Shown: positions 27,762 through 37,412 of the stretch, one piece after another
How the letters are laid out: every line of letters starts with the position of its first letter
How positions within the stretch are numbered: the stretch's first letter is position 1
Source of the DNA: Fontisubflavum oceani
GTDB lineage: Bacteria; Pseudomonadota; Alphaproteobacteria; Rhodobacterales; Rhodobacteraceae
DNA length: 64,000 nt
Direction of reading: 5' to 3'
Assembly (NCBI RefSeq): GCF_030407165.1
Contig: NZ_CP129111.1
Coordinates: 2,976,001 to 3,040,000 of the forward strand
The notes under the pieces: model-generated
What the model saw: the letters and a program-made list of their open reading frames with translations, nothing else
What the model was told of the DNA's origin: nothing
Databases searched by the model: none
Made by a program: the position numbers and the translations under genes

Positions 27762-28910
27762 TCATTCGACCACGATCAGATCTTGGAAGCCTTTGGTCAG
27801 GGCTTCACCGCCGCCAGGCCGGGCCACGATACAATCTTCAACCCGCGCGCTCATACCGCCATCTTGGAAGATCGATGGCTCGATGGTGAAGATCATCCCT
27901 TCTTGTACCAGGGTCTCATCGCCTTTGGTGAGGAAGGGCGGTTCATGCACGTCCCACCCGATCCCATGGCCCAGACGGTGCCGGAACGCGTGGCCGTAGC
28001 CCGCATCGTCCAGCACATCGCGGGCGGCCTTATCCACCGCTTCGCAGGTGACCTCACCCGCCTTCAGCGCCGCGATCCCGGCAGCTTGGCTTTCCATGAT
28101 CAATTTGTGGACCAGGACTTGCTCATCGCTTGGCGCGCCGAAAGACACCGTCCGACCGAAGTCATAGCACATCCCGTCATGAACCGCGCCAAAGTCAAAC
28201 AAGACCGAAACCGGCGCGGTCAGAACCCGAGGCCAGCTTTCCAGCTTGGCGCCAAACCGCAGCGGGTGATTTGGGCCAGTGTTATAAAGCGAGGTGGTGA
28301 AAGACGGCCCGAGAGAGCCGTGTTTCTTCATCTGGTAATCCACCTCGGACACCACATCGAGCTCGGTCATGCCGATCTTCAACTGCGCGACAACTGCCGC
28401 AAAGGCTTTCTCGGTGATCTCGCCCGCCTCGCGCAGTTTCTCGATCTCATCGGCATCTTTGATGACCCGAAGCTCCCGCAAGATCGCCGTGGCGGAGATG
28501 AAGCGCGCATCGGGGCGGAGAGACTGCAACTCCATCAGAGACTCTGCCTCTGCATCATCGCTTGTCGCGATGCGCGGCGCGTCGGGCAGCCCGAATTCGG
28601 CCAAGAGACCCTTCACCATCTCCACCGGATCGTCCCAATCGCCAAGCACCCGCACATCCATCTGGTCAAGCCCGTCGGGTGCACCATATTCCACAGTCAT
28701 ACGCGGCAAGGTCAGGACAGGCGCGCGCCCTGGCGCCAGCCACGCCCCTTCCAACCACATGCCCGGATGCAGGTTGCGGCCATAATTGGGAATATCTCGG
28801 TGGATGCCGGTGAGATAGTCCAGATCGGTCCCGATCGGGATAAAGACCAGATCGGCCCGCCCTTCGATCAGGGTTTGGAACTTCTTCATCCGGTCTTGGT
28901 AACTGGCCAT
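27762..28910 (-). CDS. M24 family metallopeptidase (Xaa-Pro dipeptidase/creatinase-like)
   Basis: 382 residues with a creatinase N-terminal domain and a C-terminal pita-bread domain. All five metal ligands are visible: Asp in LFDFGAVHDG, Asp in CYDFGRTV, His in RHRLGHGIGWDVH, Glu in FTIEPSIF and Glu in ARVEDCIV. It could be a dipeptidase or a creatinase-like amidinohydrolase; retention of the full metal set favours a true metallopeptidase. It overlaps the upstream transporter ATPase gene by 25 nt, so import and cleavage of the substrate are co-expressed. Confidence 0.87.
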   Translation of the reverse strand: MASYQDRMKKFQTLIEGRADLVFIPIGTDLDYLTGIHRDIPNYGRNLHPGMWLEGAWLAPGRAPVLTLPRMTVEYGAPDGLDQMDVRVLGDWDDPVEMVKGLLAEFGLPDAPRIATSDDAEAESLMELQSLRPDARFISATAILRELRVIKDADEIEKLREAGEITEKAFAAVVAQLKIGMTELDVVSEVDYQMKKHGSLGPSFTTSLYNTGPNHPLRFGAKLESWPRVLTAPVSVLFDFGAVHDGMCYDFGRTVSFGAPSDEQVLVHKLIMESQAAGIAALKAGEVTCEAVDKAARDVLDDAGYGHAFRHRLGHGIGWDVHEPPFLTKGDETLVQEGMIFTIEPSIFQDGGMSARVEDCIVARPGGGEALTKGFQDLIVVE

Positions 28911-29956
28911 TCTGCGGTCTCCTTGATGGTGGTATCGGTATCGGTGGTAATCAGATGACAGGCGGCCTGCCGCCCGGGCGCGATCTCGCGCAACACCGGG
29001 GCCTCGCTGCGGCAGCGGTCGGTTGCCAACGGGCAGCGCGGATGGAAATGGCAGCCTTTCGGCGGATCGAGTGGTGAGGGAATGTCGCCTTTGATCGGCT
29101 CATAGGCGACGCGGCGACGGTCCAGCTTTGGAACGCCGTCGATCAACGCGCGGGTATAAGGGTGCTGAGGATCGTCGAAGACTTGTTCCGCCGGGCCGCT
29201 TTCGACGATCCGCCCCAGATACATCACCACGATCCGATCGGCGATATGTTCGACCACGCCGAGATCGTGACTGATGAAGACATAAGTCAGGCCAAGTTCG
29301 TCGCGTAACTCCATGAACAGATTGATGATCTGCGCCTGGATCGAGACATCGAGGGCGGAGACCGCCTCGTCACAGACCAGGATTTCGGGCTTCACCGCCA
29401 GCGCGCGGGCGATGCCGATCCGCTGGCGCTGACCACCGGAAAACTGATGCGCGAACCGATCGCGATAGGCCGGATCAATGCCGCAGCGGTCCATGATGTC
29501 TTTGATGTAAAGGTCCAGATCCTCGGGGCTGACGATGCGATGAACGCGCGGGGCTTCCCCGATCAGGTCGTTGACGCGTTTCCGCGGATTGAGCGAGGAA
29601 AACGGATCTTGAAAGATCATCTGCATATCGAGCGCACGGGGCGCGCGTGCGCCCTGCCCCTCGGCGGGTTTGGCCATGCGCGCGGCAGGTGCCTGCCCTT
29701 CGATCAAAATCTCGCCCGCGCTTGGCTCCAGAAGCCCGGCGATCATCCGGCCGAGGGTCGACTTGCCGCAGCCGGATTCCCCAACCACACCAAGCACCTC
29801 GCCGCGCGCGAGTGTGAAGCTCACATCTTCCACTGCGCGGACCTGTGGGCGCGGTTTGGCAAGGCCAAGTGCCGCCAGCATCTGGGCCAGCAAATCGCCC
29901 TTCCCACCGAAACGTTTCGAGACATGGGAAACGGATAGGATTGGTTCTTCAGTCAT
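28886..29956 (-). CDS. dppF: Dipeptide/oligopeptide ABC transporter ATP-binding protein (DppF-type)
   Basis: 356 residues. Walker A GVVGESGCGKSTLGRMIAGL (about 57-65), signature HQFSGGQRQRIGIARALA, Walker B ILVCDEAVSALDVS and the switch His in FISHDLGVVEHIA are intact. A C-terminal oligopeptide-binding-protein-associated region (PLDPPKGCHFHPRCPLATDR) carries the usual Cys residues. The start overlaps the DppD stop by 4 nt (ATGA). Opp versus Dpp specificity cannot be told. Confidence 0.92.
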   Translation of the reverse strand: MTEEPILSVSHVSKRFGGKGDLLAQMLAALGLAKPRPQVRAVEDVSFTLARGEVLGVVGESGCGKSTLGRMIAGLLEPSAGEILIEGQAPAARMAKPAEGQGARAPRALDMQMIFQDPFSSLNPRKRVNDLIGEAPRVHRIVSPEDLDLYIKDIMDRCGIDPAYRDRFAHQFSGGQRQRIGIARALAVKPEILVCDEAVSALDVSIQAQIINLFMELRDELGLTYVFISHDLGVVEHIADRIVVMYLGRIVESGPAEQVFDDPQHPYTRALIDGVPKLDRRRVAYEPIKGDIPSPLDPPKGCHFHPRCPLATDRCRSEAPVLREIAPGRQAACHLITTDTDTTIKETAEWPVTKTG

Positions 29957-30928
29957 TCCGTAGCCTCGATAAGCGGATGGGCACAGCGCAGCGTGTGATC
30001 GGGGCCAATCTCCCGCATCTCTTGCGGGCTACGGCAGGCATCGGTGGCATAGCTGCAGCGCGGTTGAAACGGACAGCCCTCGGGCAAGCCGGTCAGGGCC
30101 GGCATGCGGCCCGGGATCTGTTGTAACTTCTCACCCCGCATCCGGCGTGTGGGCACCGATGCAATGAGGCCTTTGGTGTAAGGATGCGCCGGGTGGTCGA
30201 GCACCTGATCCACCGGACCCATCTCGACCACGCGCCCGGCATACATCACCGCAATCCGATCTGCGATGCCCGCCACAACGGCCAGATCGTGGGTGATCCA
30301 GATCAGCGCGGTGCCGCGCTCGCGGCAGAGCCGCTGCACGAGGGACAGGATTTGCCCCTGGATGGTAACGTCGAGGGCAGTCGTCGGCTCATCGGCAATC
30401 ACCAGATCCGGCTGATGCAGAAGCGCAATGGCGATGGCCACGCGCTGCCGCATGCCGCCGGACAGTTGGTGGGGATAGGCGCGCAACCGCTCTTCGGGCG
30501 ATGGAATGCCGACCTCGTCAAGCGCGGCGATCGCACGGGCCCGCGCTTCCAGACCGGCTCAGTCTCAAATGCGCGGCCAGAACATCGCGCATCTGTGTCT
30601 CGATCCGCAGCACCGGGTTCAGCGTCATCATCGGATCTTGAAAGATCATAGCGATCTTGCGACCGCGGGCTTGGCGCATCTCTTCCGGGCCAACCTGCAG
30701 GAGGTCTTCGCCGTGGACACGCACTTCGCCGCCCACGACCCGGCCCGGCGGGCTGATCAAACCGTTGATCGAAAATCCGGTGAGCGATTTGCCCGAGCCG
30801 CTTTCGCCCACGAGGCCGAGGATTTCGCCCCGAGCGACGCTCAGCGAAATGCCGTGGAGCGCCCGAAGTTCTCCATCACCGGTGAAAAACGACGTCTTGA
30901 GGTCGCGCAGTTCAAGGACAGTGGTCAT
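29953..30928 (-). CDS. dppD: Dipeptide/oligopeptide ABC transporter ATP-binding protein (DppD-type; frame broken near 30550)
   Basis: About 324 residues when repaired. Walker A LGLVGESGSGKSLTGFSING, the Q-loop IFQDPMMTLNPVLRI, signature HQLSGGMRQRVAIAIAL, Walker B LVIADEPTTALDVT and ITHDLAVVAGIADR are all present but split between two frames. Removing one base near 30550 restores LSRSEARARAIAALDEVG. The sequence thus has an extra base, or lacks two. It sits between the permease DppC (5 nt upstream) and DppF. Confidence 0.9.
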
Positions 30929-30933
30929 TGGGG

Positions 30934-31839
30934 TCAGGTCCTCAAATGCGGGTTCAGGACGTCGCGGAGACGGTCGCCAAGCAGGTTCGCACTGACGATG
31001 ATCGCCAGCAGCACCAAGCCCGGCAGGACACTGATCCAGTAGCGACCCGATTGCAGGTAATCGAACCCATTGGCGATCAGGAGGCCAAGCGACGGGCGTG
31101 TCGGCGGTAAGCCAAGGCCAAGGAAGGACAAGGTTGCTTCCAGCGAGATTGCGGCAGCCATCTGCATCGTGGCCACCACCAGCATCGTTGGCAGGCAATT
31201 GGGTAGGATATGCCCGAGCAAGATGCGCAAACCGCCAAGCCGAAGCCCCCGCGCCGCATCGACATACTCCCGCGCGCCTTCGACCAGCGCCACCCCGCGC
31301 ACTGTCCGCGCGAAATAGGCCCACTGCACCACAACCAAGGCGAAGATGATCTTGTCCACACCGCGCCCCAGGATCACCAAAAGCACCAGTGCCACGAGGA
31401 TGGTGGGGAAGCTCAATTGCAGATCGACGATCCGCATCAGGACAGTTTCGACCCAGCCCCGGCGATAGGCCGCGATCAGCCCGACAATGGTGCCGACGAT
31501 CAGTGCGAAGAAGCCCGAGAGGAGGCCAACGATCAGGCTGATCCGGATACCATAGAGGATCGCCGACAGCATATCGCGCCCCTGCCCGTCCGTCCCGAGC
31601 CAATAGGTCATGCCGGTGAAGCTCTGGCTGCCCGGCGGCATGAGACTGTCGAGAATATCGACCTGCGCCAAATCATAAGGGTTCTGCGGCGACAACCAGG
31701 GGGCAAACAGCGCCGCGAGGCAAAAGCCGACAAAGACAACCAGGGCAACCGCCGCCGTCGGCGAGGCCAGGAACAGACGCATGCCCGCGCGAAAACTGCC
31801 CGGGCGCGGCCCGGTTGTTGTTGAACCGGCTCCACTCAT
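30934..31839 (-). CDS. dppC: Dipeptide/oligopeptide ABC transporter permease (DppC-type)
   Basis: 301 residues, about six helices. An N-terminal helix is followed by LGTDGQGRDMLSAILYGIRI, the canonical OppC/DppC start of the permease domain. The EAA loop is EYVDAARGLRLGGLRILLGH. It overlaps the end of the DppB gene by 4 nt and precedes DppD. Confidence 0.92.
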   Translation of the reverse strand: MSGAGSTTTGPRPGSFRAGMRLFLASPTAAVALVVFVGFCLAALFAPWLSPQNPYDLAQVDILDSLMPPGSQSFTGMTYWLGTDGQGRDMLSAILYGIRISLIVGLLSGFFALIVGTIVGLIAAYRRGWVETVLMRIVDLQLSFPTILVALVLLVILGRGVDKIIFALVVVQWAYFARTVRGVALVEGAREYVDAARGLRLGGLRILLGHILPNCLPTMLVVATMQMAAAISLEATLSFLGLGLPPTRPSLGLLIANGFDYLQSGRYWISVLPGLVLLAIIVSANLLGDRLRDVLNPHLRT

Positions 31840-32813
31840 GCCGCGGCCCCTCCCAAACGGACCCGCGGATCAAGCAGCGAGTAGAGAATATCGACGAATA
31901 GGTTCAGCGCGACGAACATGATCACCACGAAGATCAGGTAGGCGACGATCAACGGGCGATCCAAAACCGCAATCGCATCGATCAGCATCTTGCCCACCCC
32001 GGGCCAGGAGAAGATCGACTCCACCACCACGGCGAAGGCAATTACACCGCCGAACTCCATCCCCAGCACCGTGACGATGGGGATGAGGATGTTTTTCATC
32101 ACGTGCAGGCTGAGGATACGGCGCTCGCGGATACCATTGGCGCGGGCGAATTTGATGTAGTCGGCATAGAGCACCTCGCGCATGCCCGCGCGCGTCAGCC
32201 GGATCACCATCGCCATCATGATGAGCGAGAGCGTGAAGGCCGGCATGGCCAAGTGGTGCAACCCATCAAGGGTAAAGAAACTCACATCGGTGCCCAGAAA
32301 CGGCACCGTATCGCCGCGCCCGATGGCGGGCATCCAGCCCAGTTGGACCGAGAAGACAACGATCATGATCAGCCCGATCCAGAAGACCGGCACCGAAAAG
32401 CTGAGCATGGAAAACCCCATGATCATGCGAGACGAGAACGCCTCGGGTTTCAGGCCGGCCCGCATCCCCAGCGGGACACCGACGACCAGCGCGATCACAA
32501 GCGCGGAGAACGCCAGTTCCAAAGTGGCTGGCAATCGCTGAAAGATCAGTTCCAGCGCCGGGATCCCGTGGGTGAAGGAATTGCCCAACTCCCCCTGAAA
32601 TAGGTTCCCCATAAAAATCAGATATTGCTGCCAGACCGGCTTATCGAGGCCGAGATCGGCGATGATCCGGGCTAGGCAGGCTTGGTCGCATTCCGACGAG
32701 GCGAAGATGTAAACCGGATTGCCGATCACATTGACGCCGAAGAACACCAAAACGGTCATCACCAGCAGGACGAACAACGCCTGAATGCTGCGACGGATGA
32801 TGAATTCGGTCAT
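31836..32813 (-). CDS. dppB: Dipeptide/oligopeptide ABC transporter permease (DppB-type)
   Basis: 325 residues, about six helices, beginning MTEFIIRRSIQALFVLLVMT, the usual DppB opening. The EAA-loop equivalent is DYIKFARANGIRERRILSLH and the family end FVDILYSLLDPRVRLG is present. The start at 32813 is chosen because it begins the first helix; an upstream in-frame start would add 31 non-hydrophobic residues. It lies 31 bp after the binding-protein gene. Confidence 0.92.
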   Translation of the reverse strand: MTEFIIRRSIQALFVLLVMTVLVFFGVNVIGNPVYIFASSECDQACLARIIADLGLDKPVWQQYLIFMGNLFQGELGNSFTHGIPALELIFQRLPATLELAFSALVIALVVGVPLGMRAGLKPEAFSSRMIMGFSMLSFSVPVFWIGLIMIVVFSVQLGWMPAIGRGDTVPFLGTDVSFFTLDGLHHLAMPAFTLSLIMMAMVIRLTRAGMREVLYADYIKFARANGIRERRILSLHVMKNILIPIVTVLGMEFGGVIAFAVVVESIFSWPGVGKMLIDAIAVLDRPLIVAYLIFVVIMFVALNLFVDILYSLLDPRVRLGGAAA

Positions 32814-32844
32814 GAGTTTTCGCCTCGTCGGGGGATAGCGCCGG

Positions 32845-34452
32845 TTACTCGGCCGGGCTGACTTCAATGGCGAGCATGCGCTCGTTGGTGCGAGGGCTAT
32901 GCTCAAGCGAGCTGATCATCGCCCATTGGTTCACCTGGAAGTGCAACGGGATGTAAGCATAGTCTTCCATGCCGATCCGGATCGCTTCCTGCAGGATCTC
33001 CAGACGCTCATCATTGTCGATTGTCTGCTTGGCCAAGACCGAGCGCGCATCAATCGCCGGGTTCGAATAGCGACCGAAGTTGCCATTCCCGCCGCCGGTC
33101 GCCGCGTTATAGGTCTCCAGCGTGCCCGAGACGGTATACGTCGCCTCGCCCGCCACAGTGCCCCAACCGGTCATCGAGACCGAGAACTCCGGCACATCGA
33201 AACCTGGCATCGTCAGCTCATCGCCCCGGATCAGGCGCGAGAAGAAGACGTTGCGCGGCATGGCGTCTACCTCGGTGGTGATCCCGACACGGCTCCACAT
33301 CTGCGCGACCGCTTCGAGAATGCGAGCGTCGTTGATGTAGCGGTCATTCGGACCGTGGAGCGTGATCTGAAACCCATCTTCATAACCCGCCTCGGCGAGC
33401 AGCGCCGCTGCGGCCTCGGGGTCATAAGGATCGGCTTCCAGCTCTTCGACATAGCCAAAGAAGCCCGGCGGCACGATGTTACGCGTCGGCAAGGAGGCCC
33501 CACCCATGATCCGATCCCGGATCGCTTCGCGGTTGATGGCCAAGCTCATCGCGCGGCGCACGCGCCAATCGCGCATCGGGTTCGGAACCATGACATTGCC
33601 GTCATTGTCGCGGATGAACTCTTCGACATGCCGATAGCTTGGCATGATATAGATCAGCCGGTCCGACGGGATCGTGGAGACCGTGAAATCCGGGTCTTCC
33701 TGAAGCTGCGGCAAATCGATGGTCGGCGGATAGTCGATCATATCCACATCGCCATTCAACAGCGCCGCCAGACGGGCGGCGTCTTCGCCGACGGGGCGGA
33801 ACACAACACGATCCCAGTGGACATCGCCACCCCACCAGTTCGGATTCCGCACAACCGAAACGCGGCTGCCCGGCACGAATTCTTCGAGCATGAACGGGCC
33901 GGTCCCGATGGCCGCTTGGCCGCTGTTGAAGTCCACCGACGCGGTCACCCCTTCGGCCGCGTGCTGGGCCACGATCGGCACCATCGCGAGGTCTTCGGCA
34001 ACGGTCGGATAGGGCCCATCAGTATAGATACGCACGGTCAGGTCGTCGACGATTTCCCAAGTCTTGCCGCCCTTTTCCAGCGTGAATGCGGGGCTTGCCG
34101 GCGCACCGGAAATCCCACCGCGCAGACGGTCAAAGGAGAAGACCACATCCTCAGCGGTGAACGGCTCACCATCATGCCAGGTCACGCCCTCACGCAACCG
34201 GAATTCCCAGGTGGTTTCATCAATCGCTTCCCAAGAGACTGCCAAACCCGGTGATGGTTGCGACGCAGAATCGAGATCGACCAGGTGTTCGAAAATGTGT
34301 TCTTGCACCTGCAAGTCTGCCGAAAGTTGGGTCCAATGCGGATCCAGCGAGCTGGCCTCCGACCGCACCCCAAATGTCAGCACTTCTTCGGCCAGGACGG
34401 GCGTCGCGGCCAGGACCGCCCCCGTCACCAAACCGGTGATCCAGTGTTTCAT
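32845..34452 (-). CDS. dppA: ABC transporter peptide/amino-compound substrate-binding protein (family 5)
   Basis: 535 residues, periplasmic. Signal peptide (MKHWITGLVTGAVLAATPVL, cut after ALAEE-type end) followed by the SBP_bac_5 fold with LTFGVRSEASSLDPHWTQLS, DLQVQEHIFEHLVDL, TWEFRLREGVTWHDGEPFTA and ISLAINREAI-like region. The ligand is unknown; family 5 proteins bind peptides, opines, nickel and many amino compounds. The start at 34452 has GGAGGG 8 nt before it. It opens the operon dppA-B-C-D-F-M24-SDR, whose promoter region carries IclR-type site A. Confidence 0.9.
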   Translation of the reverse strand: MKHWITGLVTGAVLAATPVLAEEVLTFGVRSEASSLDPHWTQLSADLQVQEHIFEHLVDLDSASQPSPGLAVSWEAIDETTWEFRLREGVTWHDGEPFTAEDVVFSFDRLRGGISGAPASPAFTLEKGGKTWEIVDDLTVRIYTDGPYPTVAEDLAMVPIVAQHAAEGVTASVDFNSGQAAIGTGPFMLEEFVPGSRVSVVRNPNWWGGDVHWDRVVFRPVGEDAARLAALLNGDVDMIDYPPTIDLPQLQEDPDFTVSTIPSDRLIYIMPSYRHVEEFIRDNDGNVMVPNPMRDWRVRRAMSLAINREAIRDRIMGGASLPTRNIVPPGFFGYVEELEADPYDPEAAAALLAEAGYEDGFQITLHGPNDRYINDARILEAVAQMWSRVGITTEVDAMPRNVFFSRLIRGDELTMPGFDVPEFSVSMTGWGTVAGEATYTVSGTLETYNAATGGGNGNFGRYSNPAIDARSVLAKQTIDNDERLEILQEAIRIGMEDYAYIPLHFQVNQWAMISSLEHSPRTNERMLAIEVSPAE

Positions 34453-34598
34453 CTCAATTACCCTCCACGTGTTGGTGGGGCATCGCGCAGGACTAGAGAG
34501 CCCACACACCGGGTTTTGGCGCGATTTCGATCTCGCCAATTTCTGGATTTGTTAGGTAAAAAAAGTTTACTTCGATTCGGGCCGGTGTCTATAGAAAA

Positions 34599-34632
34599 TT
34601 TTACTATGCGAACCAAAGTTCGCGTTTTTACT
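34599..34632. promoter_or_regulatory. IclR-type tandem operator, site A (dpp operon)
   Basis: Core GCGAAC-CAAA-GTTCGC at 34608-34623, an exact inverted repeat. The two 15-bp units (34599-34613 and 34618-34632) are 19 bp apart, as in all other sites; the outer halves are degenerate. It lies 147 bp upstream of the dppA start and 3' of the aldehyde dehydrogenase gene. Confidence 0.72.
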
Positions 34633-36085
34633 ATCCGGTCAAACCGCCGACACAGGTGTATTTCGTCTCAAGATAGTCATCGAGGCCTTGCCAACTACCC
34701 TCTTTGCCCAGGCCTGACTCTTTCAGCCCGCCAAAGGGCACTTCGGGGGTCACAATCAGTACTTCGTTGATCCCGATCAGCCCGTATTCCAACCCGTCTT
34801 GCAATCGGAATGTCCGACCAAGATCACGGGTGTAGGCATAGGCCGCCAGACCATATTCGGTATCATTTGCCGCCGCGATCGCCTCCGCCTCGGTCTCAAA
34901 ACGGAAGACCGGCGCGACGGGGCCGAAAATCTCTTCCTGCGCCAAGCGCATATCCGCGGTGGCCTCCGTCAAAACAGTGGGTTGAAAGAACAACCCGCCG
35001 CGATCATGCCGCCCGCCCCCGGCCGCGACGGTTGCCCCGCGCTCTACAGCGTCGGCAATCAGCTCTTCGGTCTTCGCCAAGGCCGCCATATCGACCAGCG
35101 GTCCCTGCTCCGATCCGGGCTCATCGCCCGGCGCAACGCGAAGCGCCGCCGCCTTCTCGGCCAGTTTGGCAACAAACGCGTCATAGATGCCCGCCTGGGC
35201 GTAAACGCGGTTGGAGCAGATGCAGGTTTGCCCGGCATTGCGGAATTTCGCGATCATCGCCCCTTCGACCGCCGCATCAAGATCGGCATCGTCGAACACA
35301 ATGAACGGCGCGTTGCCGCCCAGTTCCATCGATACTTTCTTAACCGTTCCGGCAGATGCTCGGATCAGCTCTTTGCCGATCTCGGTCGATCCGGTGAAGG
35401 TCAGCTTCCGAACCGCCGGATTTGACGTTAACTCCCCACCAATCGCGCGGGCCGAGCCGGTGATCACATTCACGACGCCCGGCGGAAACCCGGCGCGTTC
35501 TGCCAAGAGCGCCCAGACCAATCCGGAATAGGGCGTGGCCGAGGCCGGTTTCACCACCGCCGTGCACCCCGCCGCCAGCGCCGCGCCAAGTTTCCGCGCC
35601 AGCATCGAGGATGGGAAATTCCATGGCGTGATCGCAGCCACGACGCCCACGGGATGCCGGGTGGTCATCAATTTGCGCCCCGGCCAGGGCGAGGGGATCA
35701 CCGCGCCATCGGCGCGCCGCGCCTCTTCCGCAAACCACTGCACATAGGCCGCCGAGGAGAGGACCTCCGCCTTGGCTTCGGCGAGCGGCTTGCCCTGCTC
35801 CGCCGTCAGAAGCGCGGCCAAGGCATCGGCATGGTCTACAATCTCCGCGTGGAGGCGCCGCAGCAGCGCCCCGCGCTCGGTTACGGTCAGGGCCGCGTAT
35901 GCCGGAAACGCCGCTTCCGCCGCTGCGATGGCTCGCCGGGCTTCGGCGGCGCCCGCATTTGGCACGGTTCCAATCTCGGCACCTGTCGCAGGATTCGTGA
36001 CGGATATGACGTCGCCCCCATCGGCCGCGCACCAGGTTCCATCAATGTAATTGGCATCCTTTTGCATCGATGCATAAGCAGACAT
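34631..36085 (-). CDS. NAD(P)-dependent aldehyde dehydrogenase, succinate-semialdehyde dehydrogenase type
   Basis: 484-residue ALDH closest in pattern to GabD-type enzymes. Visible motifs are VAAITPWNFPSSMLARKLGA (cofactor/oxyanion Asn), LTFTGSTEIGKEL (cofactor glycines), the general base Glu in KKVSMELGGNAPFIVFDDAD and the catalytic Cys in FRNAGQTCICSNRVYAQ, with EEIFGPVAPVFRF near the end. Likely substrates are succinate semialdehyde, alpha-ketoglutarate semialdehyde or a related omega-aldehyde. It is a single-gene unit with operator site B just 21 bp upstream. Confidence 0.88.
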   Translation of the reverse strand: MSAYASMQKDANYIDGTWCAADGGDVISVTNPATGAEIGTVPNAGAAEARRAIAAAEAAFPAYAALTVTERGALLRRLHAEIVDHADALAALLTAEQGKPLAEAKAEVLSSAAYVQWFAEEARRADGAVIPSPWPGRKLMTTRHPVGVVAAITPWNFPSSMLARKLGAALAAGCTAVVKPASATPYSGLVWALLAERAGFPPGVVNVITGSARAIGGELTSNPAVRKLTFTGSTEIGKELIRASAGTVKKVSMELGGNAPFIVFDDADLDAAVEGAMIAKFRNAGQTCICSNRVYAQAGIYDAFVAKLAEKAAALRVAPGDEPGSEQGPLVDMAALAKTEELIADAVERGATVAAGGGRHDRGGLFFQPTVLTEATADMRLAQEEIFGPVAPVFRFETEAEAIAAANDTEYGLAAYAYTRDLGRTFRLQDGLEYGLIGINEVLIVTPEVPFGGLKESGLGKEGSWQGLDDYLETKYTCVGGLTG

Positions 36086-36105
36086 GGCGGTTCTCTCCCG
36101 GGTTG

Positions 36106-36139
36106 GACTCTATATCGAACATTTGTTCGTATATCGAAC
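36106..36139. promoter_or_regulatory. IclR-type tandem operator, site B (aldehyde dehydrogenase)
   Basis: The unit GTTCGTATATCGAAC (36125-36139) is a near-perfect palindrome; a second unit at 36106-36120 ends in TATATCGAAC. Units are 19 bp apart and the core reads CGAAC-ATTT-GTTCG. It lies 21 bp before the aldehyde dehydrogenase start. Confidence 0.82.
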
Positions 36140-36178
36140 AGACCAGAGAGGTGCAATCCGTTTGAGCGCCGCGCGATG

Positions 36179-37316
36179 TCAGATGTCTGACCGCAAACTG
36201 AACAGGGAAAGATCTAGGGCTGGCTGATATCCAAGCGCCAAATCCGCCAGCGCTTCCGAGACGGCCGGGGCTGCCGTGAACCCCATCCAGGGGAACAGAT
36301 TCAAGAAGAAGCCGGGCACACCGGGTGCCTCCCCAAGAATCGGATGCCAATCGGCGGTGCCATTGACGATGGCCGCCCAAGATCGCACCACCGAGGCGTC
36401 CGCCAGGCCGGGCAAGACCCGCTTGGCCACGGCCAGATTGCGCAGCATCGACACCTCATTGACCACCGGCCCGCCCCGCATCCGCGCGGGCCAGCCACCG
36501 CCGATCAAAAATCCACCTTCTGCCGCCTGTTTCAGGGTCAACCGGTCGCCCGTGTAATAGAGCAAATAGGGCAGCAGCGGGGGCGCTTCTCGGTCACGGC
36601 GACCTGAATCGGATGCCCTTCCAGGGCCAGATCGAGCCCGAGCATCCGCCCGACCCGCGCGGCCTCCGCCCCAGCGGCATTCACCACGCGATCACAGCGG
36701 ACCGTGCCGCCTGGCACCCGCAGCAAGAACCCAGTTCCGCAAGCGTCGATGGCCTCCACCGGCGTATTCCTGCGAATCTTGGCCCCCACCTCAACCGCAC
36801 GGCGGGCGAAAAGCGGCGTCGCCCGAAACGGATCGGCCTTGCCCTCGATCGGGCAGAACGCGCCACCCGCGAGGCCCGCTCCCAAATAGGGGGCCTTGGC
36901 ATAGAGATCGGAGGCCGACCAGACCTCGACCGGCAAGCCAGCTTGGCGCTCAATCTCGGCCTTTTGCTCCAACGCAAGAAGGTCCGATCGGACGCCGCCA
37001 CCATCAGCCCGCCCTTGGTCGCAACCCCGAGATCTCCGCCAAGTTCAGCCTCCAGCGCCGCCCAACGCGCAATCGACGCCATGAAAAGCGGAATCGTCGC
37101 GGCATAGCGTGCGGCCCAGTCCGGCCCATAATCACGAAACGCGTCGAACGGGATTTGCGCGTGGATCGACCCCGCATTTGACCCTGACGCCGCAAGGTTC
37201 AGATCGCGCCGCTCCAACAGCAACACGCGCGCGCCCCGTTTCGCCGCAAAATAGCAGGTCGCCGCGCCAGACAGCCCCCCACCAATGATGACCAGATCAT
37301 ATTGCTCCAAAGTCAC
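36179..37316 (-). CDS. FAD-dependent oxidoreductase, DAO family (two frame breaks near 36586 and 36973)
   Basis: About 379 residues when repaired. The dinucleotide-binding motif is VIIGGGLSGAATCYFAAKRG at the N-terminus; the middle has GAFCPIEGKADPFRATPLFA and VVNAAGAEAARVGRMLGLDL, and the end GGFLIGGGWPARMRGG and WAAIVNGTADWHPILGEAPG. This is the glycine/D-amino-acid oxidase and opine-oxidase beta (HcnC/OoxB-like) group, oxidising a C-N bond. Three reading frames carry one protein; one base is missing at each break. The start is GTG at 37316. It is a paralogue of the gene at 43801 and is divergent from the isomerase operon, sharing site C. Confidence 0.85.
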
Positions 37317-37342
37317 AGAAATCCCATTGAGTCGGCCCTTGT

Positions 37343-37376
37343 GTTCGCTATACTAACTTTTGTACGCATAATGAAC
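37343..37376. promoter_or_regulatory. IclR-type tandem operator, site C (divergent promoter)
   Basis: Units GTTCGCTATACTAAC (37343-37357) and GTACGCATAATGAAC (37362-37376), 19 bp apart. It sits between the divergent FAD oxidoreductase (27 bp) and the isomerase-DHDPS-OYE operon (36 bp), and could regulate both. Confidence 0.8.
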
Positions 37377-37412
37377 ACCATGACATGCGATACCAACAGG
37401 AGGTTTTTCCCC

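Noticed and set aside
32899..34254. Long open frame on the plus strand opposite dppA (about 450 codons)
   Set aside because: It is antisense to a clear binding-protein gene and has no recognisable domain; high GC makes such antisense frames common.
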